Below, piece by piece: positions 8,379 to 17,129 of a stretch of 64,000 nt of DNA. The position numbers were made by a program, and so were the translations under genes. Origin of the DNA: Leucobacter triazinivorans (GTDB lineage Bacteria > Actinomycetota > Actinomycetes > Actinomycetales > Microbacteriaceae); the NCBI RefSeq assembly GCF_004208635.1, contig NZ_CP035806.1, positions 3,414,816 through 3,478,815 on the forward strand, in the 5' to 3' direction. The notes beneath the pieces are model-generated. The model made no database searches. It was not told the origin of the DNA and worked only from the letters and a program-made list of their open reading frames with translations. Position 1 is the first letter of the stretch, and each line of letters begins with the position of its first letter.

Positions 8379-9360
8379 TGAACGACAACTCCTTCTTGTT
8401 CCCGAGTATGCCTTGTGGTCTGAACACGACCAGCAGGATCAGCGAGATGCCGATCAGCACCCAGGCCAGCTGCTCCGTCTGCTGCGAGCTCAGGAGCGAG
8501 CCGGGGATGAACTCTCCCGCGAGGCTGGTGAGCAGCAGCCGGACCACGAAGAAGAGGATGCTGCCGAGCAGCGGACCGAAGATCGTCGCCGCGCCGCCGA
8601 GCAGCATGATCATCCACAGGTTGAACGTCGTGGGCCGGCCCATCGAATCGGGTTGCATGGCCGCGGGGAGCGCCATCACGATGCCGCCGAAGGCTCCCAT
8701 CACGCCGCCGAGCATCAGCGCCTGCATCTTGTAGGCATAGGCGCTCTTGCCCAGGCTGCGCACGGCGTCCTCGTCTTCGCGGATGCCCTTGAGCACCCGG
8801 CCCCACGGGCTGCGCATCAGCAGCCAGGTGATGAGCAGGAAGAAGGCCACGAGCCCCCACGCGAAGAGCCTCGTCCACCAGTCGTCGACGCCGGTGTTCG
8901 CGTACTCGAGACCGAGGATGGTGGTCCGCCCCTCGGGAAGCGGCGACAGTTCGGTGAAGACCGGCCGATACTGCTGGCCGGGGATGCCGCTGGGGCCGCC
9001 CGTGACGTCCTGCAGCACCGCGAGCTTCACCGTCATGCGGATGATCTCCGCAGCCGAGATCGTGACGATCGCGAGATAGTCCCCGCGGAGTTTGAGCGTG
9101 GGGATGCCGAGGATCAGCGCGAACACGAGCGCCGCGGCGATCGCGATGCCGAGCGCGGGCCAGAAGCCGAGTCCGAAGAAGGAGACGGAGACGCCGAAGC
9201 CGTACGCGCCGATGAGCATGAAGCCCGCCTGGCCCATGTTCATGAGCCCGGTGAAGCCGAAGTGGACGTTGAGCCCGATCGCCGCGAGCACGAATGCCGC
9301 AGTCGTGGGGGAGAGCGCGGTCTGCAGGATGCTCTGCAGCAGGTCGATCCAGAAATTCAT
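8371..9360 (-). CDS. livM: Branched-chain amino-acid ABC transporter permease LivM
   Basis: A 329-residue permease with about 8-10 hydrophobic segments. It has the LivM hallmarks NVHFGFTGLMNMGQAGFMLIG near residues 30-50 and GDYLAIVTISAAEIIR near 92-107. The cytoplasmic loop RVLKGIREDEDAVRSLGKSA near residue 200 contacts the ATPases. It forms the channel with LivH. Its start lies 9 bases after the livH stop, and it overlaps livG, so it is mid-operon. Confidence 0.93.
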   Translation of the reverse strand: MNFWIDLLQSILQTALSPTTAAFVLAAIGLNVHFGFTGLMNMGQAGFMLIGAYGFGVSVSFFGLGFWPALGIAIAAALVFALILGIPTLKLRGDYLAIVTISAAEIIRMTVKLAVLQDVTGGPSGIPGQQYRPVFTELSPLPEGRTTILGLEYANTGVDDWWTRLFAWGLVAFFLLITWLLMRSPWGRVLKGIREDEDAVRSLGKSAYAYKMQALMLGGVMGAFGGIVMALPAAMQPDSMGRPTTFNLWMIMLLGGAATIFGPLLGSILFFVVRLLLTSLAGEFIPGSLLSSQQTEQLAWVLIGISLILLVVFRPQGILGNKKELSFNV

Positions 9361-9369
9361 GATGCGCTC

Positions 9370-10734
9370 CTAGCCGATCCGCTCTTTACGTCCGAAGATG
9401 CCCTGCGGCCGCACCAGCAGGATGAGGATGAGTAGAAGCAGCGCGGTGGCGTACTTCAGGTCGCCCGGCAGCCAGATGTTCGTGAGCTCGACCATCATCC
9501 CGATGATCATCGAACCGACGAAGGCGCCGAACGCGGTGCCGAGTCCGCCGAGCGTCACCGCCGCGAAGAACATCAGGAGCATGGTGCCGCCGGTGAACCA
9601 GTTGAGGCCGTTGAAGACGAGTCCGAAGAAGACGCCCGCAAGACCCGCGAGGCCGCCGCTGACGATCCACACGATGTTGATCACGCGGTCGACGTCGATT
9701 CCCGACGCCCGCGCGAGGGCCGGATTGTCCGAGATCGCCCGGGTCGCCCGCCCGAAACGCGTGTACATGAGGCCGAGGCCGACGGCGATGATCGCGAGCA
9801 GCGAGACGCCCATGGCGATGTAGGACTGCACGGTGAGCGTCACCCCCGCGATGGTGATCGTCTCGGCGGTGCTGCGATCGATGCGCACCACGCCGGATCC
9901 GAAGAAGAACTGGAAGGCGTACTGCAGGGTGATGGAGAGGCCGATCGATACGATCATGAGCTGCATCAGGCTCAGGCGTCGTTTGCGCAGCGGTTTCCAG
10001 AGCACCTTGTCCTGAGCCCACCCGAAGCCCGCCGAGGCGAGCACCGCGAGCAGCCCCGCGAGCCAGAGGTTGCCGGTGAGACCGGCGAAGAGAGCGGCGA
10101 GCAGGCCGCCCATCGTCACCATCTCGCCCTGCGCGAAGTTGCTGAGGCCGGTGGTGCCGAAGACGAGGGAGAGGCCGAGCGAGGCGAGCGAGATGAGCAG
10201 GCCCATGCGGATGCCGGAGACGAACTGCTGCCAGAATCTCGACCACGAGAACGAGCTCGCGGACGACTGCGAGGACTCGGCCTGCTGCGCGTCGTCGTCT
10301 GCGGCGGGCGCCTGCACCGCATCGGGGTCGTCGGTGAGGGGGAACAGCGCGCTCGCCTGGTTGTTGAGCTGCACGTCGACGTCGCGAGCGGCCGCGCTCC
10401 GGAGGAACTCGCCCTCCGGGAGCGACGCCTCGTCGACGGCGACGGTGTAGGTGCCCGCCTCGGTCACGCTGAAGGCCCACTGGCCGTTGGCATCGGTCTC
10501 CGTCTGCTGCGACTCGGAGGCGCCGTCGAGCGAGACCGCGAGCCCCGCGGCGGGGTCGCCGCTGCTCAGCTTGATCACGCCCTGCACGCAGCCGGTCGAG
10601 GCGTCCGGAGTGCACTCGGCGGCGAAAGCCGGTGAGGCGAGCCCGCCGACCCCGAGTACCGACAGGAGCCCGGCGATCAGGAGGAGGAGCAGTCCCCTCG
10701 TGGCGGATCGTCTCCGTTGGGACTTCTGATTCAC
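9370..10734 (-). CDS. livH: LivH permease with a secreted Ig-like N-terminal domain
   Basis: About 454 residues, starting at a GTG preceded by GGAGG with normal spacing. Residues 1-37 are a signal peptide (hydrophobic core LLLLLIAGLL, cleavage after SPAFA). Residues about 38-130 resemble a carboxypeptidase-regulatory or SpaA-like beta-sandwich, with two early cysteines and the SDGxAxTDxxGxW-type pattern ETDANGQWAFSV. An acidic and Gln/Ser-rich linker runs to about 160. From about 165 on, it is a normal LivH permease, with GLSNFAQGEMVTMG and a later conserved DVDRVIN loop. Ordinary LivH proteins are about 290-300 residues, so this is a fusion that places an extracellular domain in front of the channel. 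Confidence 0.88.
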   Translation of the reverse strand: MNQKSQRRRSATRGLLLLLIAGLLSVLGVGGLASPAFAAECTPDASTGCVQGVIKLSSGDPAAGLAVSLDGASESQQTETDANGQWAFSVTEAGTYTVAVDEASLPEGEFLRSAAARDVDVQLNNQASALFPLTDDPDAVQAPAADDDAQQAESSQSSASSFSWSRFWQQFVSGIRMGLLISLASLGLSLVFGTTGLSNFAQGEMVTMGGLLAALFAGLTGNLWLAGLLAVLASAGFGWAQDKVLWKPLRKRRLSLMQLMIVSIGLSITLQYAFQFFFGSGVVRIDRSTAETITIAGVTLTVQSYIAMGVSLLAIIAVGLGLMYTRFGRATRAISDNPALARASGIDVDRVINIVWIVSGGLAGLAGVFFGLVFNGLNWFTGGTMLLMFFAAVTLGGLGTAFGAFVGSMIIGMMVELTNIWLPGDLKYATALLLLILILLVRPQGIFGRKERIG

Positions 10735-10989
10735 TGGACCTCCATTGGTCAATGAATTTGAGGACGGCGCGACCGTCCGTCCGGCAAAGGTGTCGCCCAA
10801 ATATATACCGGCGCCCCCGCCCTCGCACGAACCGGGCCGCGGGCGTGGCGGCATCGTTGTCGATACGAGACATGAACTCCATCGCTGAGGCGTCGCACGT
10901 TGGAGGACATCGAGCACCGGTGCGTCTCGGTGTCCCGCGGGCGGTCCGCCCGCGCTCCGGCGCGCTCCTGCGCCGAGTAGGATCGAGGC
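10735..10989. promoter_or_regulatory. Divergent promoter region between livH and ftsY
   Basis: An AT-rich patch at 10799-10808 (AAATATATAC) may provide a -10 for the leftward livHMGF operon. On the ftsY side, TAGGAT at 10978-10983 is followed by 6 bases and then the ATG at 10990, which is the spacing expected for a leaderless transcript. CGCGGGCGG-T-CCGCCCGCG at 10936-10954 is a perfect 9-base inverted repeat of unknown role. No other gene was recognised in the interval. Confidence 0.5.
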
Positions 10990-11865
10990 ATGGCTGAACG
11001 ATCCTGGTCCTTCTCGAAAGCCTTCCGCGGCATCTTCAGCGGTCCCGAGCTCATCACCGAGGAGACGTGGGACGATCTGGAGACGGCCCTCATCACCGCC
11101 GACTTCGGCCCCGAGATCACCGAGTCGATCCTGGGACAGCTGCGCAGCGACGTCGAGCGGCATCGCGTGACCGAGGTGAAGCAGATGCGCGGCATGCTGC
11201 GCGACGCGATCGAGGAGCGCCTCGCCGCCTACGACCCGACGCTGCATCTCTCGGAGCGGCCCTCCGTGATCCTGGTGGTCGGCGTGAACGGCGTCGGCAA
11301 GACCACCACGATCGGCAAGTTCGCCAACTACCTCACGGCATTCGACAAGCGGATTCTCGTGGGGGCGGCGGACACCTTCCGCGCCGCCGCGGTCGAGCAG
11401 CTGGGCACCTGGGCGGAGCGGGCGGGCGTCGATATCGTCACACCCCAGCAGCAGGGCCAGGATCCCGCCTCCGTCGCATTCCAGACCGTCGAGCGCGCGA
11501 AGAACGACGCGTACGACATCGCGATCATCGACACCGCGGGTCGGCTGCAGACGAAGGGCGGGCTCATGGACGAGCTCGGGAAGGTGCGCCGCGTGATCGA
11601 GAAGCAGGCGCCCGTCGCCGAGGTGCTGCTGGTGCTCGACGCCACGACCGGGCAGAACGGGCTCGCGCAGGCCCAGGCGTTCATCGAGCACGCCGGGGTG
11701 ACCGGCCTCGTGCTGACGAAGCTCGACGGCTCGGCGAAGGGCGGATTCGTGCTCTCGGTGCAGCAGAAGACCGGGCTCCCCATCAAGCTCGTGGGCCAGG
11801 GCGAGGGCATCGGCGATCTCACCGGCTTCACCCCGCACGTCTTCGCTCAGCAACTCGTCGGCTAG
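10990..11865 (+). CDS. ftsY: Signal recognition particle receptor FtsY
   Basis: A 291-residue SRP-family GTPase with the N domain at residues 1-80 and the G domain after it. GVNGVGKTT spans 98-106, DTAGR lies near 180, TKLDGSAKGG near 240, and GQGEGIGDLTGF near the C-terminus. It is the membrane receptor that docks ribosome-SRP complexes at the translocon. It lacks the long acidic A domain of the E. coli protein, which is normal for many Gram-positives. In many actinobacteria ftsY follows smc directly; here the liv genes lie between them. The promoter is leaderless-looking. Confidence 0.96.
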   Translation: MAERSWSFSKAFRGIFSGPELITEETWDDLETALITADFGPEITESILGQLRSDVERHRVTEVKQMRGMLRDAIEERLAAYDPTLHLSERPSVILVVGVNGVGKTTTIGKFANYLTAFDKRILVGAADTFRAAAVEQLGTWAERAGVDIVTPQQQGQDPASVAFQTVERAKNDAYDIAIIDTAGRLQTKGGLMDELGKVRRVIEKQAPVAEVLLVLDATTGQNGLAQAQAFIEHAGVTGLVLTKLDGSAKGGFVLSVQQKTGLPIKLVGQGEGIGDLTGFTPHVFAQQLVG

Positions 11866-12061
11866 CGATCCCGTCGCGGCCCGCGGGTACTCAGCCGCCT
11901 CGCCTCCAGTACCTACTTCGTCGCAGGACTACTGCATTCTGTGCGGCTGCTGCTCGAATCCTGGGAACGTCTCCGTCCGTCCGTCGCAGCAGTGGAACGG
12001 TGTACGGAGCACGCGTGCGTCGTGCGCCCGTTGCTGCAACGTGACTGATAGAGGAAACTGA

Positions 12062-12970
12062 ATGACTGCGAAGAAGAAGCTTGTCGCCGCCACCGCTGCA
12101 GGTGTCCTGGCCGTGATGTCGCTCGGGGCGTCTGCCGCGAGCGCGGCCGGTCCCGACATCGAGGTCTCGCCGGATCCGGCCTTCCCGGGCACCACCGTCC
12201 AGGTGAGCGGCGCGGACTGCGTCGACGGCGACGGGAACGAGGGTAGCGTCACCGTAGAGGTCGACGGCGAGGTCACCTCGGCCACGGTCGATCCCGACGG
12301 CAGCTGGCGGGCGTGGATCGCCGCACCCTGGGCCGTCGGCACGTACGACGTCTCGGCGAGCTGCGACGCCTACTACGGCGCGCCCATCGTCTACAACGCC
12401 TCGACGCTGACCGTGGAGGACTACGACACGGGCTACGAGTGGCTCGAGCTCGAGCTCTCCCACGCCTCGGTGCCGGCCGGAGCTGAACAGGGCGTGCGCG
12501 TCGAGGGCTTCGCCCCGGGGGCTGAGGTCATCGTGCGACTGGGGCTGCCGACCGATGACGATGACCTGGCGCCCGCCGCGGCCGCAGCTGTCGAGGGCAC
12601 CTTCAACAGCGCCATCGGCAACTGGGAGTTCGGCACCTTCACCGCCGATGCGCACGGGGTGCTCGAGACCACGCTGCGGGTGCCGGCCGAGCTCGAGCCG
12701 CGCGAGTACGCGATCGGCGCCTTCGGCGCCGACGCCGGTGCGGTCGGCACCTTCACCGTGACCGCCGGCGACGCCTCCGACGGGGGCGGCACCGGCAAGA
12801 TCACCGGCACCGGCAGCACGACCGGCACCACCACCGGCAACGGCGGCAAGCTCGCCACGACCGGTGGCGAGGGCATGCTCAACTTCGCGCTGCTCGCCGG
12901 CGCCGCCGTGGCCCTCACGGCCGGTGTCACGCTCGTCGTGGCTCGCCGTCGCGGCACGGCAGCCGAGTAG
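12062..12970 (+). CDS. Secreted cell-wall protein with LAxTG sortase motif
   Basis: A 302-residue exported protein. Lysines at 4-6, a hydrophobic core and an ASA cleavage site near residue 28 form the signal peptide. Two beta-rich Ig-like segments follow, one starting at DIEVSPDPAFPGTTVQVSG and one near residue 125. A Gly/Thr spacer (about 240-262) leads to the sorting signal LATTG at 264-268, a membrane stretch and the tail ARRRGTAAE. LAxTG is the signal read by class E sortases in actinobacteria, so the protein should become covalently wall-bound. No sortase is present in this window. The ribosome site AGAGGAAA precedes the ATG. No enzymatic motif was seen. Confidence 0.85.
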   Translation: MTAKKKLVAATAAGVLAVMSLGASAASAAGPDIEVSPDPAFPGTTVQVSGADCVDGDGNEGSVTVEVDGEVTSATVDPDGSWRAWIAAPWAVGTYDVSASCDAYYGAPIVYNASTLTVEDYDTGYEWLELELSHASVPAGAEQGVRVEGFAPGAEVIVRLGLPTDDDDLAPAAAAAVEGTFNSAIGNWEFGTFTADAHGVLETTLRVPAELEPREYAIGAFGADAGAVGTFTVTAGDASDGGGTGKITGTGSTTGTTTGNGGKLATTGGEGMLNFALLAGAAVALTAGVTLVVARRRGTAAE

Positions 12971-14018
12971 CCCGCTGAGCGACTCGGCGAGCGGTATCGC
13001 AGCCGCGCACGCCGGCGGCCGAGAGGGTTCCACACACTCCCGGCCGCCGGCGTCTCGGCGTGCCCGGAGATGGGGGCTGAGGATCGGGGTCGGGGCGCTC
13101 GTGCTGACCCTGCTCTCGGGGCTCGGTGCGTGGGCGGTGCTCGCGCGGGTCGACTGGATCGAGCTCGCGCCGCGCGATCTCGATCCCGATACCGTCTATC
13201 TCTTCGTCGGCGCCGATGCGGGAATCGCGCGAGACCCGTCCGACGTCCAGTACACGGAGGATGCGGACGCTCCTGCACGAGCGGACGTGCTGCTGCTCGT
13301 GCGCCTCGGCGCCTCGGGCGAGGCGAGCGCGGTGTCGGTTCCGCGGGATGTCGTCGCGACCGGGATCGGTCGGCCCATCCGGCTCGCGCTGACGCTGCTC
13401 GACGGCCCGCAGCTGCTCGTCGACGGCGTGTGCGGAGGGCTCGGCGTCGAGGTCGACCGCGTCGTCGTCATCGACGGGCGCGGCTTCGCCGAGCTCGTCG
13501 ACGCGGTCGGCGGGATCGAGGTCGACGTATCCGCACCCCTCCGCGATCCCGCGGCCGAGCTGCGCCTGGACGAGGCGGGACTCCAGCGCCTCGATGGCGC
13601 CACCGCCCTGGCGCTCGTCCGGTCCCGCCACGCCGAGACCCTCGTCGACGGGACTTGGGTGGCGCAGGACGAGGCGGGCGGCGCGGTGGACCGGGCCGCG
13701 TGGGCCGGGCTGGTCCTGGATCGCGTTCGCGCGGCCATCGGCGACGCCGCCCCGTGGACGCTCGCGCGTGCCGCCTGGGCCGCGAGCAGCGGCGTCACGA
13801 TCGGCGGCGGCCTGCACCCCGTGGAGCTGCTGCGACTCGCGAGCGCGGACGTGGCTCCGAGCGTGCTCCCCACGCGCACGATCGGGGGCGGCCTGCCCCG
13901 TGTGCCCGGCGACGAGGGCGAAGCCGTGCTGCGCGAGGCTGGATTCGACACCGGGTGCCGGGTCGGCGCCGCCGGGGCGACAGGGCGCGCGCATCCTTCG
14001 CACGCTCCGACCGGGTAG
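12924..14018 (+). CDS. LytR-CpsA-Psr (LCP) family-like protein
   Basis: About 364 residues from the GTG at 12924. There is an N-terminal cytoplasmic stretch ending in arginines, one membrane anchor (GVGALVLTLLSGLGAWAVLA), then an extracellular LCP-like domain. That domain has ADVLLLVRL, SVPRD, GFAELVDAVGGIEVDV and the ALALVRSRHAE segment, which hold the usual Asp/Arg active-site positions. LCP proteins attach teichoic-acid-like or other glycopolymers to peptidoglycan. The start is uncertain: the only in-frame ATG/GTG/TTG candidates noticed are GTGs at 12864, 12924 and 13101. The first two lie inside the preceding gene, and the last would cut into the membrane anchor. The sequence is more diverged than typical LCP enzymes. 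Confidence 0.72.
   Translation: MSRSSWLAVAARQPSSPLSDSASGIAAAHAGGREGSTHSRPPASRRARRWGLRIGVGALVLTLLSGLGAWAVLARVDWIELAPRDLDPDTVYLFVGADAGIARDPSDVQYTEDADAPARADVLLLVRLGASGEASAVSVPRDVVATGIGRPIRLALTLLDGPQLLVDGVCGGLGVEVDRVVVIDGRGFAELVDAVGGIEVDVSAPLRDPAAELRLDEAGLQRLDGATALALVRSRHAETLVDGTWVAQDEAGGAVDRAAWAGLVLDRVRAAIGDAAPWTLARAAWAASSGVTIGGGLHPVELLRLASADVAPSVLPTRTIGGGLPRVPGDEGEAVLREAGFDTGCRVGAAGATGRAHPSHAPTG
13010..13052. terminator. Strong hairpin after the wall-protein gene
   Basis: CGCCGGCGGCCG (13010-13021) and CGGCCGCCGGCG (13041-13052) form a perfect 12-base stem with a 19-base loop. It lies 40 bases after the wall-protein stop and could end that transcript, but no T-run follows. It also lies inside the N-terminal coding stretch of the LCP-like gene if that gene starts at 12924, where it encodes low-complexity sequence. 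Confidence 0.5.
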
Positions 14019-14021
14019 AAT
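14016..14021 (+). promoter_or_regulatory. -10 box for ffh overlapping the LCP stop codon
   Basis: TAGAAT ends 9 bases before the ffh ATG at 14031, so the 5' leader would be at most a few bases. Its first three bases are the TAG stop codon of the LCP-like gene. No Shine-Dalgarno sequence precedes ffh, in agreement with a near-leaderless mRNA. Confidence 0.5.
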
Positions 14022-14030
14022 CTGGCTATC

Positions 14031-15593
14031 ATGGCTACTTTCGGAAACCTCTCGCAGCGGCTCACCGACACCTTCAAGAACCTGCGCGCGAAGGGCAAGC
14101 TCTCGGCCTCCGACGTCGACAGCACGGTGCGTGAGATCCGCCGCGCTCTGCTCGAGGCCGACGTTGCCCTCGACGTCGTGAAGGCCTTCACCGCCACGGT
14201 GCGCGAGCGCGCCCTGGGCGATGAGGTGAATCAGGCGCTCAACCCGGCGCAGCAGGTCGTGCAGATCGTCAACGAGGAGCTCGTCGGCATTCTGGGCGGC
14301 GAGCAGCGCAGGCTGCAGTTCGCGAAGAATCCGCCGACCGTCATCATGCTCGCCGGGCTGCAGGGCGCCGGCAAGACGACGCTCGCGGGCAAGCTCGCGA
14401 AGTGGCTGAAGGATCAGGGCCACACGCCTCTGCTCGTGGCCTGCGACCTGCAGCGCCCCAACGCCGTCACCCAGTTGGGCGTCGTCGCCGAGCAGGCGGG
14501 GGTCTCCGTTTTTGCGCCCGAGCCCGGGAACGGGGTCGGCGACCCGGTGCGGGTGGCCACGGACGGCGTGGCCGAAGCGCGTCGTGCGCACTACGACTTC
14601 GTGATCATCGACACCGCCGGCCGCCTCGGTGTCGATGCCGAGCTCATGCAGCAGGCCTCCGACATCCGCAGGGCCACAGACCCCGACGAGGTGCTCTTCG
14701 TCATCGATGCCATGATCGGGCAGGACGCCGTGGCGACGGCGCAGGCCTTCCAGGAGGGCGTCGACTTCACCGGCGTCGTGCTCACCAAGCTCGACGGCGA
14801 TGCGCGGGGCGGTGCGGCGCTCTCGATTCGGAGCCTCACGGGGCGCCCGATCCTCTTCGCGTCGACCGGGGAGGGGCTCGGGGACTTCGAGCCGTTCCAC
14901 CCGGATCGCATGGCGAGCCGCATTCTCGACCTCGGCGACATTCTCACGCTCATCGAACAGGCGCAGCAGACCTTCGACGAGGAGGAGGCCCGCAAGGTCG
15001 CGGAGAAGATCGCCTCGGACGCCTTCACGCTCGACGACTTCCTCGGCCAGATGCAGCAGCTGCGCAAGGCGGGGTCCATCAAGAAGATGATGGGGATGCT
15101 GCCCGGAATGGGCAAGATGAAGGAGCAGCTCGACGGCTTCGACGAGCGCGAGATCGTGCGCACCGAGGCCATCATCCAGTCGATGACCCGCGAGGAGCGC
15201 GCGAATCCGAAGATCCTCAACGGCTCCCGGCGCCTGCGCATCGCGAAGGGGTCCGGCATGACGGTGACCGACGTGAACCAGCTGGTGCAGCGCTTCGAGC
15301 AGGCCGCGAAGATGATGAAGACCGTGGCGCGCGGCGGCGTGCCGCAGATCCCGGGCATGGGCGCCGTGCCGGGCATGGGCGGTCACGGGGGCAAGAAGAA
15401 GCCGCAGGGCAAGGGCAAGGGCGCGAAGCGCTCGGGTAATCCCGCGAAGCGGGCGCAGGAAGCGGCGGGCATCGCGGCGAAGCCCGCTCAGGCCGGCGGT
15501 TCGGGCTTCGGGCTCGGAGCCGGTGCCGGCGCGCAGCCCAGCGAGGAGGACCTCGCCAAACTGCAGCAGATGCTCGGCAAGGGGCTGCGATAG
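14031..15593 (+). CDS. ffh: Signal recognition particle protein Ffh (SRP54)
   Basis: A 520-residue SRP GTPase. The N domain covers about residues 1-85. The G domain has GLQGAGKTT from about residue 109, DTAGR near 199, TKLDGDARGG near 251 and a closing loop STGEGLGDFE. The methionine-rich M domain from about 300 (MKKMMGMLPGMGKMKEQL-like) binds the SRP RNA and signal peptides. A Lys/Gly/Ala-rich tail of about 60 residues ends in LQQMLGKGLR. It recognises nascent exported or membrane proteins and hands them to FtsY, encoded 2.2 kb upstream. Confidence 0.96.
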   Translation: MATFGNLSQRLTDTFKNLRAKGKLSASDVDSTVREIRRALLEADVALDVVKAFTATVRERALGDEVNQALNPAQQVVQIVNEELVGILGGEQRRLQFAKNPPTVIMLAGLQGAGKTTLAGKLAKWLKDQGHTPLLVACDLQRPNAVTQLGVVAEQAGVSVFAPEPGNGVGDPVRVATDGVAEARRAHYDFVIIDTAGRLGVDAELMQQASDIRRATDPDEVLFVIDAMIGQDAVATAQAFQEGVDFTGVVLTKLDGDARGGAALSIRSLTGRPILFASTGEGLGDFEPFHPDRMASRILDLGDILTLIEQAQQTFDEEEARKVAEKIASDAFTLDDFLGQMQQLRKAGSIKKMMGMLPGMGKMKEQLDGFDEREIVRTEAIIQSMTREERANPKILNGSRRLRIAKGSGMTVTDVNQLVQRFEQAAKMMKTVARGGVPQIPGMGAVPGMGGHGGKKKPQGKGKGAKRSGNPAKRAQEAAGIAAKPAQAGGSGFGLGAGAGAQPSEEDLAKLQQMLGKGLR

Positions 15594-15757
15594 CGAGGGT
15601 AAAATCCCTGATCCTGACAAAAATTGATTTTCTACTCTCAGTGTGGCAGTATTGACGGGTTCGCGCAGCTGCGCGCCCAGGCTTTCGCTCGGCTGATTCC
15701 CGCCGGGCGGCGTCGTTCCACTCGATTCTCGAATCGACCAACTCAAGGAGTCATCGC
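15594..15757 (+). promoter_or_regulatory. rpsP promoter and 5' leader
   Basis: A promoter-like pair TTGATT (15624-15629) and CAGTAT (15648-15653) with an 18-base spacer lies in an AT-rich patch. TCGATTC-TC-GAATCGA (15722-15737) is a perfect 7-base hairpin that ends 7 bases before the ribosome site AAGGAG (15745-15750). It could influence initiation of the rpsP-khpA-rimM-trmD operon. The elements are seen; their use is inferred. Confidence 0.45.
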
Positions 15758-16177
15758 ATGGCTGTCAAGATCCGTCTGAAGCGCCTCGGCAAGATCCGCG
15801 CGCCCTACTACCGCATCGTCGTCGCCGATTCGCGCACCAAGCGCGACGGCCGCGTGATCGAGGAGATCGGCAAGTACCACCCGACCGAGAACCCCTCGTT
15901 CATCGAGGTCGACTCGGATCGCGCGCAGTACTGGCTCGGTGTCGGCGCGCAGCCGACCGAGCAGGTGGCCGCGATCCTCAAGCTCACCGGCGACTGGGGC
16001 AAGTTCTCGGGCGAGGGCAGCACCGAGTCGCAGGTGCAGCCGGTCGAGCCCAAGGCGGTCTTCGAGGCCGACGCCTCCAAGAAGACCGTGCTGCGCCCGA
16101 AGGCCGACAAGCCCGCTGCGGCTCCGGCTGCCGAGGCTCCGGCCGAAGAGGCCGCTGCCGAGACCAGCGAGGACTAA
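15758..16177 (+). CDS. rpsP: 30S ribosomal protein S16
   Basis: A 139-residue S16 protein with the typical opening [20 protein letters not shown] and the [21 protein letters not shown] segment; it helps assemble the 30S 5' domain. The conserved part ends near residue 85, followed by an Ala/Glu-rich acidic tail of the kind common in actinobacteria. AAGGAG lies 7 bases before the ATG. It is first in the conserved rpsP-khpA-rimM-trmD operon. Confidence 0.96.
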   Translation: MAVKIRLKRLGKIRAPYYRIVVADSRTKRDGRVIEEIGKYHPTENPSFIEVDSDRAQYWLGVGAQPTEQVAAILKLTGDWGKFSGEGSTESQVQPVEPKAVFEADASKKTVLRPKADKPAAAPAAEAPAEEAAAETSED

Positions 16178-16182
16178 TCCTC

Positions 16183-16476
16183 TTGGCTGAGCAGGCGCTG
16201 GCCGAGGCGCTCGACCATCTCGTCCGCGGCATCGTGGACCACCCGGACCACGTGCGCGTCGACGCGCGCGAGACCGGTCGCGGCGAGGTGCTCGAGGTGC
16301 GGGTGCACCCGAGCGATCTCGGTCGCGTGATCGGGCGCGGCGGTCGCACCGCCTCGTCGCTGCGCACCCTCGCCTCGGCGCTCGCCGAGAACGGTCGCGT
16401 GCGCGTCGACGTGGTCGACACCGACGCGACCAGCACCGACCCGACCAGCACCGACGCACCCGTGGGCGCCGCCTGA
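16183..16476 (+). CDS. khpA: KH-domain RNA-binding protein (KhpA/YlqC-like)
   Basis: A 97-residue protein with one KH domain (about residues 8-75) containing the GRGG RNA-binding loop near 53-56 (DLGRVIGRGGRTASSLRTL). The start is TTG at 16183, 5 bases after the rpsP stop. KhpA proteins bind RNA, often with KhpB, and affect cell division and ribosome assembly. A Thr/Asp repeat (TSTDPTSTD) forms the tail. Its position between rpsP and rimM is the standard one. The stop overlaps the rimM start. Confidence 0.9.
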   Translation: MAEQALAEALDHLVRGIVDHPDHVRVDARETGRGEVLEVRVHPSDLGRVIGRGGRTASSLRTLASALAENGRVRVDVVDTDATSTDPTSTDAPVGAA

Positions 16477-17129
16477 TGGCCGACGCGCGCGAGCGTGCAC
16501 GAGCTCCCCGTCCCGCTAGCGGGGCGGGGAGCTTGCGCGTGGGGCGCCTGACCAAGCCGCACGGCTTGAAGGGCGGGATCAAGCTCGAGCTCTTCACCGA
16601 CAATCCCGAGCTGAGATTCGTGCCCGGTGCGATCTTCCACCTGCAGGTGCCCGAGGACTCGCCCTGGTTCGGTCGCACCATCACCATGCGCGAGCTGCGC
16701 TGGTTCAACGACGCTCCGGTGGGCTTCTTCGAGGAGCTTCCCGACCGCACGGCGGCCGAGGGGATCGTGCGCGCGATCCTCTGGATCGACGAGCAGGCCG
16801 TCGCCGCGGGCGAGGAGGAGAACGCCTGGTACGACCATCAGCTCGTCGGGATGTCGGTGGTGCGCGACGACGCCGTGCTGGGCACGGTGGCCGAGGTGCA
16901 GCACTTCCCGGCGCAGGACCTCCTCGCCGTGACGACCGATCGCGGCACCGTGCTCGTGCCCTTTGTCGAGGCCATCGTGCCGAGCGTCGACGTCGAGGCC
17001 GGCGTCGTGCGGGTGACGCCGCCCACGGGGCTCTTCGACGACGCCGACGGCGCGGACGGCCCCGGAGAGGTCGCGGAATCGGCCGGCGCCGGGGAGACCG
17101 AGGACACGGGGGAGGCCGGGGGCCGATGA
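16476..17129 (+). CDS. rimM: Ribosome maturation factor RimM
   Basis: A 217-residue RimM. The N-terminal barrel has [20 protein letters not shown] near residues 19-38. The PRC-like C-terminal barrel has [10 protein letters not shown] and an AQDLLAV segment. It assists 16S 3' domain maturation by binding S19. About 12 disordered residues precede the first domain and an acidic Gly/Glu tail of about 30 follows the second. The ATG overlaps the khpA stop (TGATG-type), and the stop overlaps the trmD ATG. Confidence 0.94.
   Translation: MADARERARAPRPASGAGSLRVGRLTKPHGLKGGIKLELFTDNPELRFVPGAIFHLQVPEDSPWFGRTITMRELRWFNDAPVGFFEELPDRTAAEGIVRAILWIDEQAVAAGEEENAWYDHQLVGMSVVRDDAVLGTVAEVQHFPAQDLLAVTTDRGTVLVPFVEAIVPSVDVEAGVVRVTPPTGLFDDADGADGPGEVAESAGAGETEDTGEAGGR

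Noticed and set aside
10735..11853. Upstream extension of the livH frame through ftsY
   Set aside because: It runs antisense to ftsY and lacks permease or signal features; the GTG at 10734 has a good ribosome site and starts a signal peptide.
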